Shown: positions 10,040 to 18,200 of the stretch, piece after piece | Position numbering within the stretch: the first letter of the stretch is position 1 | Layout: every line of letters begins with the position of its first letter | Made by a program: the position numbers and the translations under genes | Origin: Paracoccus xiamenensis | Lineage (GTDB): Bacteria > Pseudomonadota > Alphaproteobacteria > Rhodobacterales > Rhodobacteraceae | Assembly: GCF_011308835.1 (NCBI RefSeq) | Contig: NZ_JAAOHY010000002.1 | Coordinates: 1-64,000 of the forward strand | Length of the DNA: 64,000 bases | Reading direction: 5' to 3' | Notes under the pieces: generated by a model | Database searches by the model: none | What the model was told of the DNA's origin: nothing | What the model saw: the letters and a program-made list of their open reading frames with translations, nothing else

Positions 10040-12337
10040 TTATATTTTCAGCACCAGCCTGCCTTTTCCCCGTGAACAGCAGGTGATGATCCTGTCCGCG
10101 CCAGCCCGTTCGCCGGCGGTCAAAACGCGGTCGCGGTGGTCGATTTCGCCCGCCGCCACGGCCAGCTCGCAGCTGCCGCAAAGCCCTTCCTCGCAGTCTG
10201 AGGGCACGTCCAACCCGGCGGCGCGAAGGGTCTGCAGCAGGCTGCGATCCTCGGGCACGTCAAGGGTCAGGTCGCTATCGGCGCAGACGACCTGGAATGG
10301 CTGGCCCGAGGCCATATCGGCGGCGCTGTCATCGCTGGCGAAATGTTCAAACCGCAGCGTCAAATCGGGCCGGGCCGCCACCAGCACATCCAGCGCGTCC
10401 AGCAGCCGCGCCGGCCCGCAGGCGGCGATAAAGCTGCCCGCCGGCGCGTCTGCCACCAGCGCCGCCAGATCAGCGCGGCCCCCGTCTTCCGAGACATGCA
10501 GATGCAGCCGCTCGCCGTGATCGGCGCGGGCGCGGTCAAGAAAGGCCATCCGCCCCCGCGCGCGCCCGGCGTAATGCAGCGCATAGTCGCGCCCCAGCGC
10601 CCGCAGCCGGTCGGCCATGGCCATGATCGGGGTGATGCCAATGCCCCCCGCGATCAGGATGTGGTGGGGGGCGTCTTCCTCCAGCCGGAAATGGTTATGC
10701 GGCCCGCGCACCCGCAGGGCTGCGCCGGCGCGGGCGTGGTCGTGCATCCAGCGAGAGCCGCCGCGCCCCGCTTCGTCGCGCAGCACGGCGATGCGCCAAT
10801 CCCCCGACCCCGCAGGCCCGCACAGCGAATATTTCCGGCTGCCGCCCTCGGGCAGTACGATGTCGATATGCGCGCCGGGTGTCCAGGATGGCAGCGGCGC
10901 GCCCGAAGGATCGGTCAGCGTGATCCCCAACACCCCGTCAGCAAGCTCCGCCGCATCGGAAACCGTCAGTTGCCGCACGATCGCCTTGCGATCCGGCGCG
11001 CCGACCGGAAAATCCCGCCCCCCTTCACGCAGCGCCGGATCGGCGCGTTCGGGGTTCTGCGCCACGTCCCAGCGCACCCGCAACGCCTCAGGGCCGCGCA
11101 AAGAGATATTGGGCAGATAGGTGAAGTCCTGCGCTTCCAGTTGCAGATGCGGGATGCGCCGCGTCAGCTCCTCCAGAATGATCGCCATTTCCATGCGGCC
11201 GATATTCTTGCCCATGCATTGATGCGCGCCATACCCGAAGGTCAGGTGATCGGCGGCATTGTCGCGCCAGATGTCCAGCTGGTCGGGGTTTTCGAAATGG
11301 CGCGGGTCGTGGTTGGCCGAGGCCATGACCATCAGGATCTTGCCGCCCTTCGGAATGGTCACGCCGCCGACCTGCGCATCCTTCGCGGCGATCCGCCTCC
11401 ATGCCACCATCGACCCGGAATGGCGCAGGCATTCCTCGACCGCCGCCGGGATCAGGGCGGGATCGTCGCAGATCGCCTGCCACTGGGCACGGTGGGTCAG
11501 CAATTGCCGCAGCGCATTGGCCGATGCCAGCGCCGTGGTTTCATGCGCGGCCACGATGATCGCCATCATCATCGAATGCAGATAGCTGTCGGTGACGATT
11601 TCGGGAAATTCGCGGTTCTGACGGATCATGTCGTACATCCAGCCATGCACGTCTTCGCCGGCATCGACCTGCGCCGACATCCGGGCCAGCACCTCGCCCG
11701 AATAGTTCCAGAACTTCGCCACGCCTTCGGCCACGGCGACCTGCTGTTCCGGCGTGGGCTTGCCCCAGGTATTGACCGTATGCGCGACCGAAAAACCGCG
11801 CAGCGTCACCATGTCGTCTTCCGGCACGCCCAGAAATTCCAGCGCCACCGTCAGCGGCACGTCCCACAGCATGTCCTCGACCAGATCGGAATGGCCGCGA
11901 TCAATGATCGCGTCCAATTTCGCGCGCACCAGCTTGCGGACCATGGGGGCGTGGGCCGCCAGCGCCTCGGGCGCAAAGGCATCCAGCAACAGGCGGCGGC
12001 GCGCCATATGGGCGGGCTCGTCCTCATTCACCAGGGTGCGGTTCATGCCGTAGCCTTCGCGCTTCAGCACCGCCAGCGCCTCGGGCGTGGCGGGGGTGAT
12101 TTTTTCCAGCGCATTGGCGGGCGAGAAGGTGATGTTGTCACGAAACACCGCCTTGATGTCGTCATAGCGGCTGACAACCCAGTACCCCATGGCCTCGCTG
12201 AAAAACACCGGCTCGGCGTCACGCGACCAACGCAGCGCCTCGGCGGGATCGGCGCTGTAGGCCGGGCCAAACGGATCGAAAGCGCGGGCCTGCGCGGAAA
12301 AGGGACATGCGGTCGCTGCGGGTTGTGCTTTCAACAT
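10040..12337 (-). CDS. Self-sufficient cytochrome P450 fused to a phthalate-oxygenase-type reductase (CYP116B-like)
   Basis: This 765-residue fusion has three parts. The P450 domain spans about 1-410, with I-helix AHETTA, ExxR in ECLRH and heme motif FGYGAHQCMG (Cys374). An FMN/NAD(P)H reductase of the phthalate dioxygenase reductase family spans about 430-670. A C-terminal [2Fe-2S] ferredoxin has Cys 715, 720, 723 and one near 753. The layout and length match CYP116B enzymes such as P450RhF (about 770). They hydroxylate or O-dealkylate small aromatics without partner proteins. The start MLKAQPAAT follows GGGAGG. It heads an operon with TRAP system 1 and is divergent from an IclR regulator. 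Confidence 0.93.
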   Translation of the reverse strand: MLKAQPAATACPFSAQARAFDPFGPAYSADPAEALRWSRDAEPVFFSEAMGYWVVSRYDDIKAVFRDNITFSPANALEKITPATPEALAVLKREGYGMNRTLVNEDEPAHMARRRLLLDAFAPEALAAHAPMVRKLVRAKLDAIIDRGHSDLVEDMLWDVPLTVALEFLGVPEDDMVTLRGFSVAHTVNTWGKPTPEQQVAVAEGVAKFWNYSGEVLARMSAQVDAGEDVHGWMYDMIRQNREFPEIVTDSYLHSMMMAIIVAAHETTALASANALRQLLTHRAQWQAICDDPALIPAAVEECLRHSGSMVAWRRIAAKDAQVGGVTIPKGGKILMVMASANHDPRHFENPDQLDIWRDNAADHLTFGYGAHQCMGKNIGRMEMAIILEELTRRIPHLQLEAQDFTYLPNISLRGPEALRVRWDVAQNPERADPALREGGRDFPVGAPDRKAIVRQLTVSDAAELADGVLGITLTDPSGAPLPSWTPGAHIDIVLPEGGSRKYSLCGPAGSGDWRIAVLRDEAGRGGSRWMHDHARAGAALRVRGPHNHFRLEEDAPHHILIAGGIGITPIMAMADRLRALGRDYALHYAGRARGRMAFLDRARADHGERLHLHVSEDGGRADLAALVADAPAGSFIAACGPARLLDALDVLVAARPDLTLRFEHFASDDSAADMASGQPFQVVCADSDLTLDVPEDRSLLQTLRAAGLDVPSDCEEGLCGSCELAVAAGEIDHRDRVLTAGERAGADRIITCCSRGKGRLVLKI

Positions 12338-12406
12338 GGCCTCCCGTCCTGTTGTCGAATATCGCACTGCCTGTTACATATACCGTAATCTGTGATTCAT
12401 GTTTCT

Positions 12407-12425
12407 GTCAACGAACAGGTTTGAC
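12407..12425. promoter_or_regulatory. Inverted repeat in the P450/iclR divergent promoter, candidate IclR operator
   Basis: GTCAA and TTGAC half-sites are separated by nine bases, placed just before the iclR start codon in the 90-base divergent spacer. This position would allow autoregulation. A clear sigma-70 promoter was not assigned here. Confidence 0.35.
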
Positions 12426-12427
12426 CA

Positions 12428-13078
12428 ATGGTAACGACGACCTTGCAGACGCTGGACCGGGGCCTTGCCGCCCTGTCGGTGCTGGCCGAGGCCCCCGCGG
12501 GTCTGAAGCCGGCAGAGCTGGCAGACAGGCTGGGCGTCCACAAAGCCATCGCCTATCGCTTGCTGGCGACGCTGGAAGGCCACAGCCTGATCCGCCGCCT
12601 GCCGGACGGGCGCGCGGTGCTGGGGACCGGACTGATTCCGCTGGCCGCAAAGGTGGAAAAGCAGCGCCTGACGGCGGCGGCACCGCTGCTGGCGGCGCTG
12701 TCAGCCTCGACCCGGACGACGTCCTGTCTGGTGCTGGCGGACGGGCCGAATGCGGTGGTGGCGCTGGTGCATGAAGGGGGCGACGGCTATCTGCGCGTCA
12801 CCTACCGGCTGGGCGTGCGCCATCCGCTGACGCGCGGGGCGCCGGGGCTGGCGATCCTGTCAGCCCGCACGCCCGCCGAGGACGAACCGCCCGGCGTCGC
12901 CGAAGCCCGCGCGCGGGGCTATGCCCTGACGAGGGGAGAGTTGCAGCCCGGCGCGGTTGGCATCGCCGCCCCCGTTTCGGACGAGGCTGCCATTTCCATT
13001 GTCGCCCTGCAGGAACTGCCCGAGGGCGCCCCCGACGAAGTCATCGCCTGCGCCCAGGCAATCGCAGAGCTTTGGTAG
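12428..13078 (+). CDS. IclR-family transcriptional regulator
   Basis: This 216-residue regulator has an N-terminal winged helix (LKPAELADRLGVHKAIAYRLLATLE, split here into its helix-turn-helix parts, about residues 24-50) and a C-terminal GAF-like effector domain, slightly shorter than the usual 250. IclR proteins sense small aromatic or organic acids. It is divergent from the P450-TRAP operon, 90 bases away, which makes that operon its likely target. It converges on a MarR gene with only four bases between stops. Confidence 0.9.
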   Translation: MVTTTLQTLDRGLAALSVLAEAPAGLKPAELADRLGVHKAIAYRLLATLEGHSLIRRLPDGRAVLGTGLIPLAAKVEKQRLTAAAPLLAALSASTRTTSCLVLADGPNAVVALVHEGGDGYLRVTYRLGVRHPLTRGAPGLAILSARTPAEDEPPGVAEARARGYALTRGELQPGAVGIAAPVSDEAAISIVALQELPEGAPDEVIACAQAIAELW

Positions 13079-13082
13079 CCGT

Positions 13083-13529
13083 TCAGCCCGCCGGGTCGGC
13101 CATCAGCTTGCGCAGCAGGTCGTGAAAGACCCGCGTATCCTCGGCCCCCAGCCGATCAAGGATTGCCGCCTTTTCGTGCGCCTTGGCCTGCGCCACCAGA
13201 TCGGCGGCAAGGGTGGCACCTGTGGGCGTCAGCGTCACCTCGACATTGCGGCGGTTGCGGCTGCTGCGCTTGCGGTCGACCAGCCCGCGCGCCTGCATTC
13301 GCCCGATCAGATGGGTCAGGCGCGACTGTTCCATCAGCGACAGCCGTGCCAGGTCGGTCACGCTGGCGGCCTTGCGGTCGTGAAGGCAGGCCAGCACCCG
13401 CCATTCCGGCACTGACAGCCCCTGATCGGCGGCGATCCGGTGAAACTCGGCGCTGACATTCGCGCTTGCCATCGCCATCAGGAACAGCGTGTAGGATTCC
13501 AGGAATCCGCTTTCGTCGCCCTCGGCCAT
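13083..13529 (-). CDS. MarR-family regulator 1, at the end of the TRAP system 2 operon
   Basis: This 148-residue winged-helix repressor has a recognition region around ASVTDLARLSLMEQSRLTHL and the wing DRKRSSRNRRNVEVTLT. It starts 13 bases after the dctM stop, so it is co-transcribed as last gene of the kinase/TRAP unit. Proteins of this family are usually released from DNA by phenolic or aromatic acid ligands. It is one of three MarR genes in the supercluster. Which operator each one reads cannot be decided from sequence. Confidence 0.9.
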   Translation of the reverse strand: MAEGDESGFLESYTLFLMAMASANVSAEFHRIAADQGLSVPEWRVLACLHDRKAASVTDLARLSLMEQSRLTHLIGRMQARGLVDRKRSSRNRRNVEVTLTPTGATLAADLVAQAKAHEKAAILDRLGAEDTRVFHDLLRKLMADPAG

Positions 13530-13542
13530 CGCCCCCGCTCCC

Positions 13543-14829
13543 TTACATCGAGCGGGGGATCGCCAGCGCCAGGATCGGGAACAGGATCAGCAAGACCAAC
13601 CGCACCAGATCCAGAATGACAAACGGCACCACGCCCTGAAATATCTGGCCGATGGGCACATCGCGCGCGACCACGCGCAGCACGAAGACATTCATCCCCA
13701 TCGGCGGCGTGATGTAGCTGAGTTCGGTGGCCACGACAAGAAACACCCCGAACCAGATCGGATCGAACCCCAGCGCGGTGACGATGGGAAACAGGATCGG
13801 CGTCACCAGCATGACCATGGACAGGCTTTCCAGCAGGCTGCCCAACACCAGCAGCATCAGCATGATCATCACGATCACGCCCAGGGGCGGCATGTCCAGC
13901 CCCAGCACCCAATTGCGGATGTCGGTCGAAAGCCCGGAGAGGTTGACGTAGTTCAGGAAATACAGCGCCCCGAACAGCACGAAGAACATGACGGCGGTGG
14001 TCTTTCCCGTCTCGAACAGGGTGTTCAGCGTGGGCCGCCAGGTCAGCTTTCCGCGCAGCGCTGTCAGCAGGATCGCCGCGCCCGCACCCATGCCGGCGGC
14101 CTCGGTCGCGGTAAAGATGCCCAGATAGATGCCGCCCAACACAAAGGCGAACAGCAGCAGCGCGGGCGCCACGCCTCGGGTCGCGGCAAGACGCTCGGCC
14201 AGCGACAGGCGGGGCAGATCGGCGATCTTTTCCGGCCGCATGACCAGCGACAGCCGCACCGCCAGCATATAGCCGATCACGCCCAGCAGGCCCGGCACGA
14301 TGCCGGCCAGAAACAGCTTGCCGATATCCTGCTGGGTCAGGATCCCATAGATGACCAGAATGACCGAGGGCGGGATGATGATCCCCAGCGTCCCCCCGGC
14401 GGCAATCGCCCCCGTCGCCAAACTGTCGGAATAACCATGCCTCCGCATGGCCGGCAGCGCGATCCGGCCCATCGTTGCCGCCGTCGCCAATGACGATCCG
14501 CAGACCGATCCGAAGCCGCCGCAGGCGACGATGGTCGCCATCGCCAGTCCGCCCTTGCGGTGGCGCAGCCAGGCATTGGCGGCGTCATAGATCTCGTCTG
14601 CGATGCCGGACTGCACGATCATGTTGCCCATCAGCAGGAACAGCGGCACCACCGACAGGGTATAGCTGCGCCCGGCATCGGAATAGACCTGCCCGATCAT
14701 CGCCAGCGCCGGGTCAATGCCGATGATGCTGGCCACACCGGCAAAGCCGACCAGCGTCAGGCAGTAGCCGATGGGAATCCCCGAAAACAGCAGCGCAAAC
14801 AGGATTGCGGTTCCGATGGGCCAATCCAT
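13543..14829 (-). CDS. TRAP transporter large permease subunit (DctM type), system 2
   Basis: This 428-residue polytopic membrane protein has the DctM double-repeat architecture. Family motifs LGIIIPPSVILVIYG and YITPPMGMNVFVL are visible. It lies nine bases after the small-subunit gene and is followed by MarR regulator 1. Membership of the indole supercluster and the operator-bearing promoter upstream of dctP2 suggest uptake of the pathway substrate or a related aromatic acid; this is inference. Confidence 0.92.
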   Translation of the reverse strand: MDWPIGTAILFALLFSGIPIGYCLTLVGFAGVASIIGIDPALAMIGQVYSDAGRSYTLSVVPLFLLMGNMIVQSGIADEIYDAANAWLRHRKGGLAMATIVACGGFGSVCGSSLATAATMGRIALPAMRRHGYSDSLATGAIAAGGTLGIIIPPSVILVIYGILTQQDIGKLFLAGIVPGLLGVIGYMLAVRLSLVMRPEKIADLPRLSLAERLAATRGVAPALLLFAFVLGGIYLGIFTATEAAGMGAGAAILLTALRGKLTWRPTLNTLFETGKTTAVMFFVLFGALYFLNYVNLSGLSTDIRNWVLGLDMPPLGVIVMIMLMLLVLGSLLESLSMVMLVTPILFPIVTALGFDPIWFGVFLVVATELSYITPPMGMNVFVLRVVARDVPIGQIFQGVVPFVILDLVRLVLLILFPILALAIPRSM

Positions 14830-14838
14830 ACGCGCCCC

Positions 14839-15318
14839 CTAGCCGCCCTGCGGCGCGCGGCTGATCGCCAGCGCCGCCACGATCACCGCCGAGGCAGCAC
14901 AAACCACCGCCGCGACCTGAATCACGGGCCCGACCGGGATGTGCAGATAAACCGTCGTCTGGCCATAGCCGGCCAGCCGCGCCCCATGTTCCCACATCTG
15001 TTTCGCAATCAGCACCAGCGCCACCACCGCACAGGCCCGCGCCGCGAACAGCTGCACCGTCCGGCCCCTTTGTCCAAGCTGATGCGACAGCAGGTCGGCG
15101 GTGACATGGCCGTCATCCAAAGAGATCGCCGGCAGACCGGTGAAGATGACCGCCATGACCAGCAGTTCCGTCAGTTCGGCACCGCCCGGCAGCGGCGCGT
15201 TCAGCAGATAGCGCCCGGTCACGTCCAGCACGGTGATGCAGGTCAGCGCCAGCAGCATCATGCCCACAAGGACCGCCGTTGCCGTGCCGACCCGCTGACG
15301 CAGACCGGCGATCTTCAC
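14839..15318 (-). CDS. TRAP transporter small permease subunit (DctQ type), system 2
   Basis: This 159-residue protein has four hydrophobic helices and the family segment around GLPAISLDDGHVTADLL. The start is GTG, overlapping the dctP2 stop as GTGA, so translation is coupled to the binding protein. This is the only TRAP system in the window without a hairpin between the P and Q genes. Confidence 0.9.
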   Translation of the reverse strand: MKIAGLRQRVGTATAVLVGMMLLALTCITVLDVTGRYLLNAPLPGGAELTELLVMAVIFTGLPAISLDDGHVTADLLSHQLGQRGRTVQLFAARACAVVALVLIAKQMWEHGARLAGYGQTTVYLHIPVGPVIQVAAVVCAASAVIVAALAISRAPQGG

Positions 15319-16334
15319 GGCTGCACCTTCGCCAGTTCTTCCTGAAACATCGCCAGCGCGGCATCGAAATCGACACCCTTGGCGGCGTAGTTCTGGCGCA
15401 CCCGGTCATAGATCGCATCGGCATCGGTCTTGAAGGTGGCGATCTCCTCCTCGGTGGCGTCGTGGAAGGTGACCTTGCCATCCAGCGCGGCCAGCCCGGC
15501 GGCATCTGCGGCGTCCCAGGCCTTGCCCGCCATCCGCGCCAGCGCCTGACCCGAGACCTGGTCGATGGCGGCGCGGTCAGCCTCTGACAGGCTGTCAAAC
15601 CGCGCCTGATTCATCACGAAGAAGAAGGATACGTTATACATCCCACCGGGCACCCGCAGGCCGTTCTTGACCAGCCCGTCCAGCTTGAAGAAAGGTACGG
15701 ATTCGTAAGGAAACACGATCCCGTCGGCCACACCGTTCGACAGCAGTTCATAGCTTTCCGATGACGGTGCCTGCACCGAAACCATGTCCAGCCCCTGCAC
15801 CAGCTGATCGGTCACGGCACCCGCTACCCGGATCTTCGCGCCTTTCAGACCGTCCAGTGGCGAGACCGGGCGTTCCGTCGTGAACAGATGCCCCGGCCCG
15901 TGGCCAAACAGGCCCAGCACCTTGACGCCGGCATGTTCGCCCTTGTCGGCCAGCATGTTCGACCAGACATTCCACAGCGCGACCGAATTCGCCTCGGAGC
16001 TGGGGGTGAGGAATGGCAGTTCGGCAATTTCGGTCAGCGCGAAACGGCCGGGCGTATAGCTGTGCGCCGAAAAGCCCAGATCGGCGGCGCCGCTGGCGAC
16101 CAGGTCGAAATGCGCCGGCGGCGGGCCAAGTGGCGCATCCAGGATCTGGACCGCGACCCGGCCCTCGGTCGCTTCGGTCACCTGTTCGGCCCAGGGCACC
16201 ATGATGTCCTTGACCACCGGATGCGACGGCGGCAGCCAGTTCGACAGCCGCAATGTCACCTCTTGCGCGTTGGCACCGGCCGCGAATGCCAGCGCCATCA
16301 GGCCCGGCAGAATGAATTTCCCCGTCAGTCGCAT
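15315..16334 (-). CDS. TRAP transporter periplasmic substrate-binding protein (DctP family), system 2
   Basis: This 339-residue protein has a signal peptide ending GANAQEV and the DctP fold. The conserved ligand region is seen at LKGAKIRVAGAVTDQ and SSESYELLSNGVADGIVF. The start MRLTGKF follows GGGAGGAG. An operator-bearing promoter lies about 75 bases upstream in the gap behind the kinase gene. The ligand is unknown; an indolic or aromatic acid is inferred from context. Confidence 0.92.
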   Translation of the reverse strand: MRLTGKFILPGLMALAFAAGANAQEVTLRLSNWLPPSHPVVKDIMVPWAEQVTEATEGRVAVQILDAPLGPPPAHFDLVASGAADLGFSAHSYTPGRFALTEIAELPFLTPSSEANSVALWNVWSNMLADKGEHAGVKVLGLFGHGPGHLFTTERPVSPLDGLKGAKIRVAGAVTDQLVQGLDMVSVQAPSSESYELLSNGVADGIVFPYESVPFFKLDGLVKNGLRVPGGMYNVSFFFVMNQARFDSLSEADRAAIDQVSGQALARMAGKAWDAADAAGLAALDGKVTFHDATEEEIATFKTDADAIYDRVRQNYAAKGVDFDAALAMFQEELAKVQP

Positions 16335-16407
16335 GTCACTCCTCCCGTAGCGCATAGCTGCGATTCTTCAGGGAAGCCTGCCACCGGCTGATATTTCAGG
16401 CAAGAAA

Positions 16408-16440
16408 AATATGAATTTTCACCTTTTTAAATTTGAAGCA
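16408..16440 (-). promoter_or_regulatory. Promoter of TRAP system 2 with tandem operator (site A)
   Basis: The minus-strand promoter TTCAAA (16437-16432), an 18-base spacer and CATATT (16413-16408) overlap an operator-like element. That element is ATGAATTTTCAC (16411-16422) followed by a TTTAAATTTGAA half. Twenty-four of 30 bases match site B upstream of the kinase. Its position over the -10 predicts repression. Confidence 0.6.
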
Positions 16441-16443
16441 CTG

Positions 16444-17067
16444 TCAGGAAGGGTGCAGCAAATAATCGGGTGCCGCACTTTCGTGCAGAATAAGCCGGCC
16501 ATTGGGCAAGTCGTTTTCATCCAGCTTGAAGGCGATTTCGGCCTCGGTCAGGCCGTAACCTATCCAGCGCCGGGTCAGGCGGCGGCGCAACTCATCCTCG
16601 GGAACCTCGATGCGGACGGTCAGGTCAAACAGCGGGCGCAGGCTGGGCCAAGGCGCGCGGTTCAGCAGCAGGTAATTGCCCTCGACCAAGATCAGCCGCG
16701 CCTCGGGGCCGATGATGCGGGCACTGCCGCGCGAGATTTCAAGATCGCGATCAAATACCGGCACCGAAACGGCGCCCTCGGCCCGATCTCGCAGCCGCGA
16801 GAGGGTGCTGCGCAGCCCGCCCACGTCGAAGGTGTCGGGCGCACCCTTCCAAGGCCTGCGGCCCATCTGGTGCAGCACCGCATCGTCATAGTGAAACCCG
16901 TCCATCGGCAGAATCGCCGTATCAGCCAGCGATTCGGCCAGCCGTTCGACCAGCGTCGACTTGCCAGAGCCCGGCGCGCCGACAATCGCGATCACCTGAC
17001 GCCCCGGTCGCGCCGGAAGGTTCTGCGCCAATGCAACAAGGCCGTCAAAATCAATATCTTCCGACAT
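16444..17067 (-). CDS. P-loop kinase of the uridine kinase/pantothenate kinase/FrcK-like family
   Basis: This 207-residue kinase has Walker A GAPGSGKST near 30-38, the acceptor-site segment MDGFHYDDAVL, and a lid region rich in Arg (RRRLTRRWIGYGL). It belongs to the PRK/URK-like nucleoside and sugar kinase group; the true acceptor is not readable. It sits at the head of the TRAP system 2 unit with its own copy of the cluster operator (site B), so it is presumably induced with the pathway. No kinase step is obvious in the proposed chemistry; a link to CoA or phosphorylated-metabolite supply is only a guess. Confidence 0.8.
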   Translation of the reverse strand: MSEDIDFDGLVALAQNLPARPGRQVIAIVGAPGSGKSTLVERLAESLADTAILPMDGFHYDDAVLHQMGRRPWKGAPDTFDVGGLRSTLSRLRDRAEGAVSVPVFDRDLEISRGSARIIGPEARLILVEGNYLLLNRAPWPSLRPLFDLTVRIEVPEDELRRRLTRRWIGYGLTEAEIAFKLDENDLPNGRLILHESAAPDYLLHPS

Positions 17068-17141
17068 ATTCGCCCCTTCAAGCTGGCCGCCAGATTATGC
17101 CAGTTTACAGCCGCCGCCAAACCCAATCGCCGGGCTGCACA

Positions 17142-17174
17142 TATATGAATTTTCACTATTTCAAACTTAAAGCT
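17142..17174 (-). promoter_or_regulatory. Promoter of the kinase gene with tandem operator (site B)
   Basis: Minus-strand TTTAAG (17171-17166), an 18-base spacer and CATATA (17147-17142) overlap ATGAATTTTCAC (17145-17156) followed by TTCAAACTTAAA. The geometry is the same as at site A: the operator is 77-78 bases upstream of the respective start codon in both cases. Confidence 0.6.
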
Positions 17175-17203
17175 TGACGAAATACGGGCCTCTCCCGGAT
17201 AGT
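17174..17203 (+). promoter_or_regulatory. Candidate plus-strand promoter of the Rieske dioxygenase operon
   Basis: TTGACG (17174-17179), an 18-base spacer and GATAGT (17198-17203) lie about 27 bases before the reductase start. The tandem operator of site B ends directly at this -35, so one bound regulator could cover both divergent promoters. Confidence 0.5.
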
Positions 17204-17229
17204 TTTCCCATCACCCACGTCCAGCAGGG

Positions 17230-18189
17230 ATGAAGGCATTGACCGATTTGACGCTGATCGTCCGGCGCACCGACGATGTCGGAGAGCTGATCCGGGAAAT
17301 CGAACTGACCCGCCCCGATGCAGCGCCCCTGCCCGCATTCGAAGCCGGCGCACATATCCTGCTGACCCTGCCGGGCGGGACTGAAAACGCCTATTCGCTG
17401 ATCGACCTTACCGGCGATCCGGCGACACCGGGCAGCTATATTCTGGGCGTACGCCGCGACGCGAATGGCGCGGGCGGCTCGCGTTTCATGCATGATCTGA
17501 AACCGGGCGATCAGGTCACCGCCAGCCTGCCCAAGAACCATTTCCCGCTGGATCCGGGCGACGGGCCGGTGCTGCTGCTGGCCGGCGGCATCGGGGTGAC
17601 GCCGCTGATCTCGATGGCGTCGGCGCTGGCGCGGCGGGGGCGCGATTTCCGCATCGTCTATGCCAGCCGCAGCCCGGCCGCCGCAGCATTTGCCGACCGG
17701 CTGGCCACCCATGGCGACCGGCTGCGCCTGCATCACGACGACCGCGACGGCGGCCCGCTGGACGTGGCAGCACTGATCGCCGAAGCCGACCCCGCCACCC
17801 ATGTCTATGTCTGCGGCCCGAAGCCGATGATCGACGCCACCCGCGCCGCGATGGAGGCCGCCGGCCGCGCCGACCTGTTCCATGCCGAGCTGTTCGAAAA
17901 CGTCTCGCACCAGTCCGGCGACAAACCGTTCGAGGTCGAGATCGCCTCGACCGGCCAAGTTTTCACCATCCCCGCCGACAAGACCATCATCGAGGTGTTG
18001 GAGGCCGAGGGCATTGACCTGATCTTCGACTGCCAGCGCGGCGATTGCGGGATCTGCCAGACCGACGTGCTGGAAGGCACACCCGACCACCGCGACGTGG
18101 TGCTGTCCAAGGATGAACGCGACAGCGGCAAGGTCATGCAGATCTGCGTCAGCCGCGCGCTGTCCGCACGCCTGAAACTCGACCTTTGA
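17230..18189 (+). CDS. Ferredoxin-NAD(P)H reductase component of the Rieske dioxygenase
   Basis: This 319-residue electron-transfer protein of the phthalate dioxygenase reductase family has a flavin-binding barrel (about 1-100), an NAD-binding domain with LLAGGIGVTPLISM, and a C-terminal plant-type [2Fe-2S] domain with CQRGDCGICQ and a distal Cys in QICVSR. It passes electrons from NAD(P)H to the oxygenase alpha subunit encoded 11 bases downstream. It is first gene of the reductase-alpha-beta-SDR unit, the same set of functions as iacF/C/D/E of the Pseudomonas IAA cluster. The start lacks a clear ribosome site, so the exact N-terminus is uncertain. Confidence 0.93.
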   Translation: MKALTDLTLIVRRTDDVGELIREIELTRPDAAPLPAFEAGAHILLTLPGGTENAYSLIDLTGDPATPGSYILGVRRDANGAGGSRFMHDLKPGDQVTASLPKNHFPLDPGDGPVLLLAGGIGVTPLISMASALARRGRDFRIVYASRSPAAAAFADRLATHGDRLRLHHDDRDGGPLDVAALIAEADPATHVYVCGPKPMIDATRAAMEAAGRADLFHAELFENVSHQSGDKPFEVEIASTGQVFTIPADKTIIEVLEAEGIDLIFDCQRGDCGICQTDVLEGTPDHRDVVLSKDERDSGKVMQICVSRALSARLKLDL

Positions 18190-18200
18190 AGGAGAAAGCC

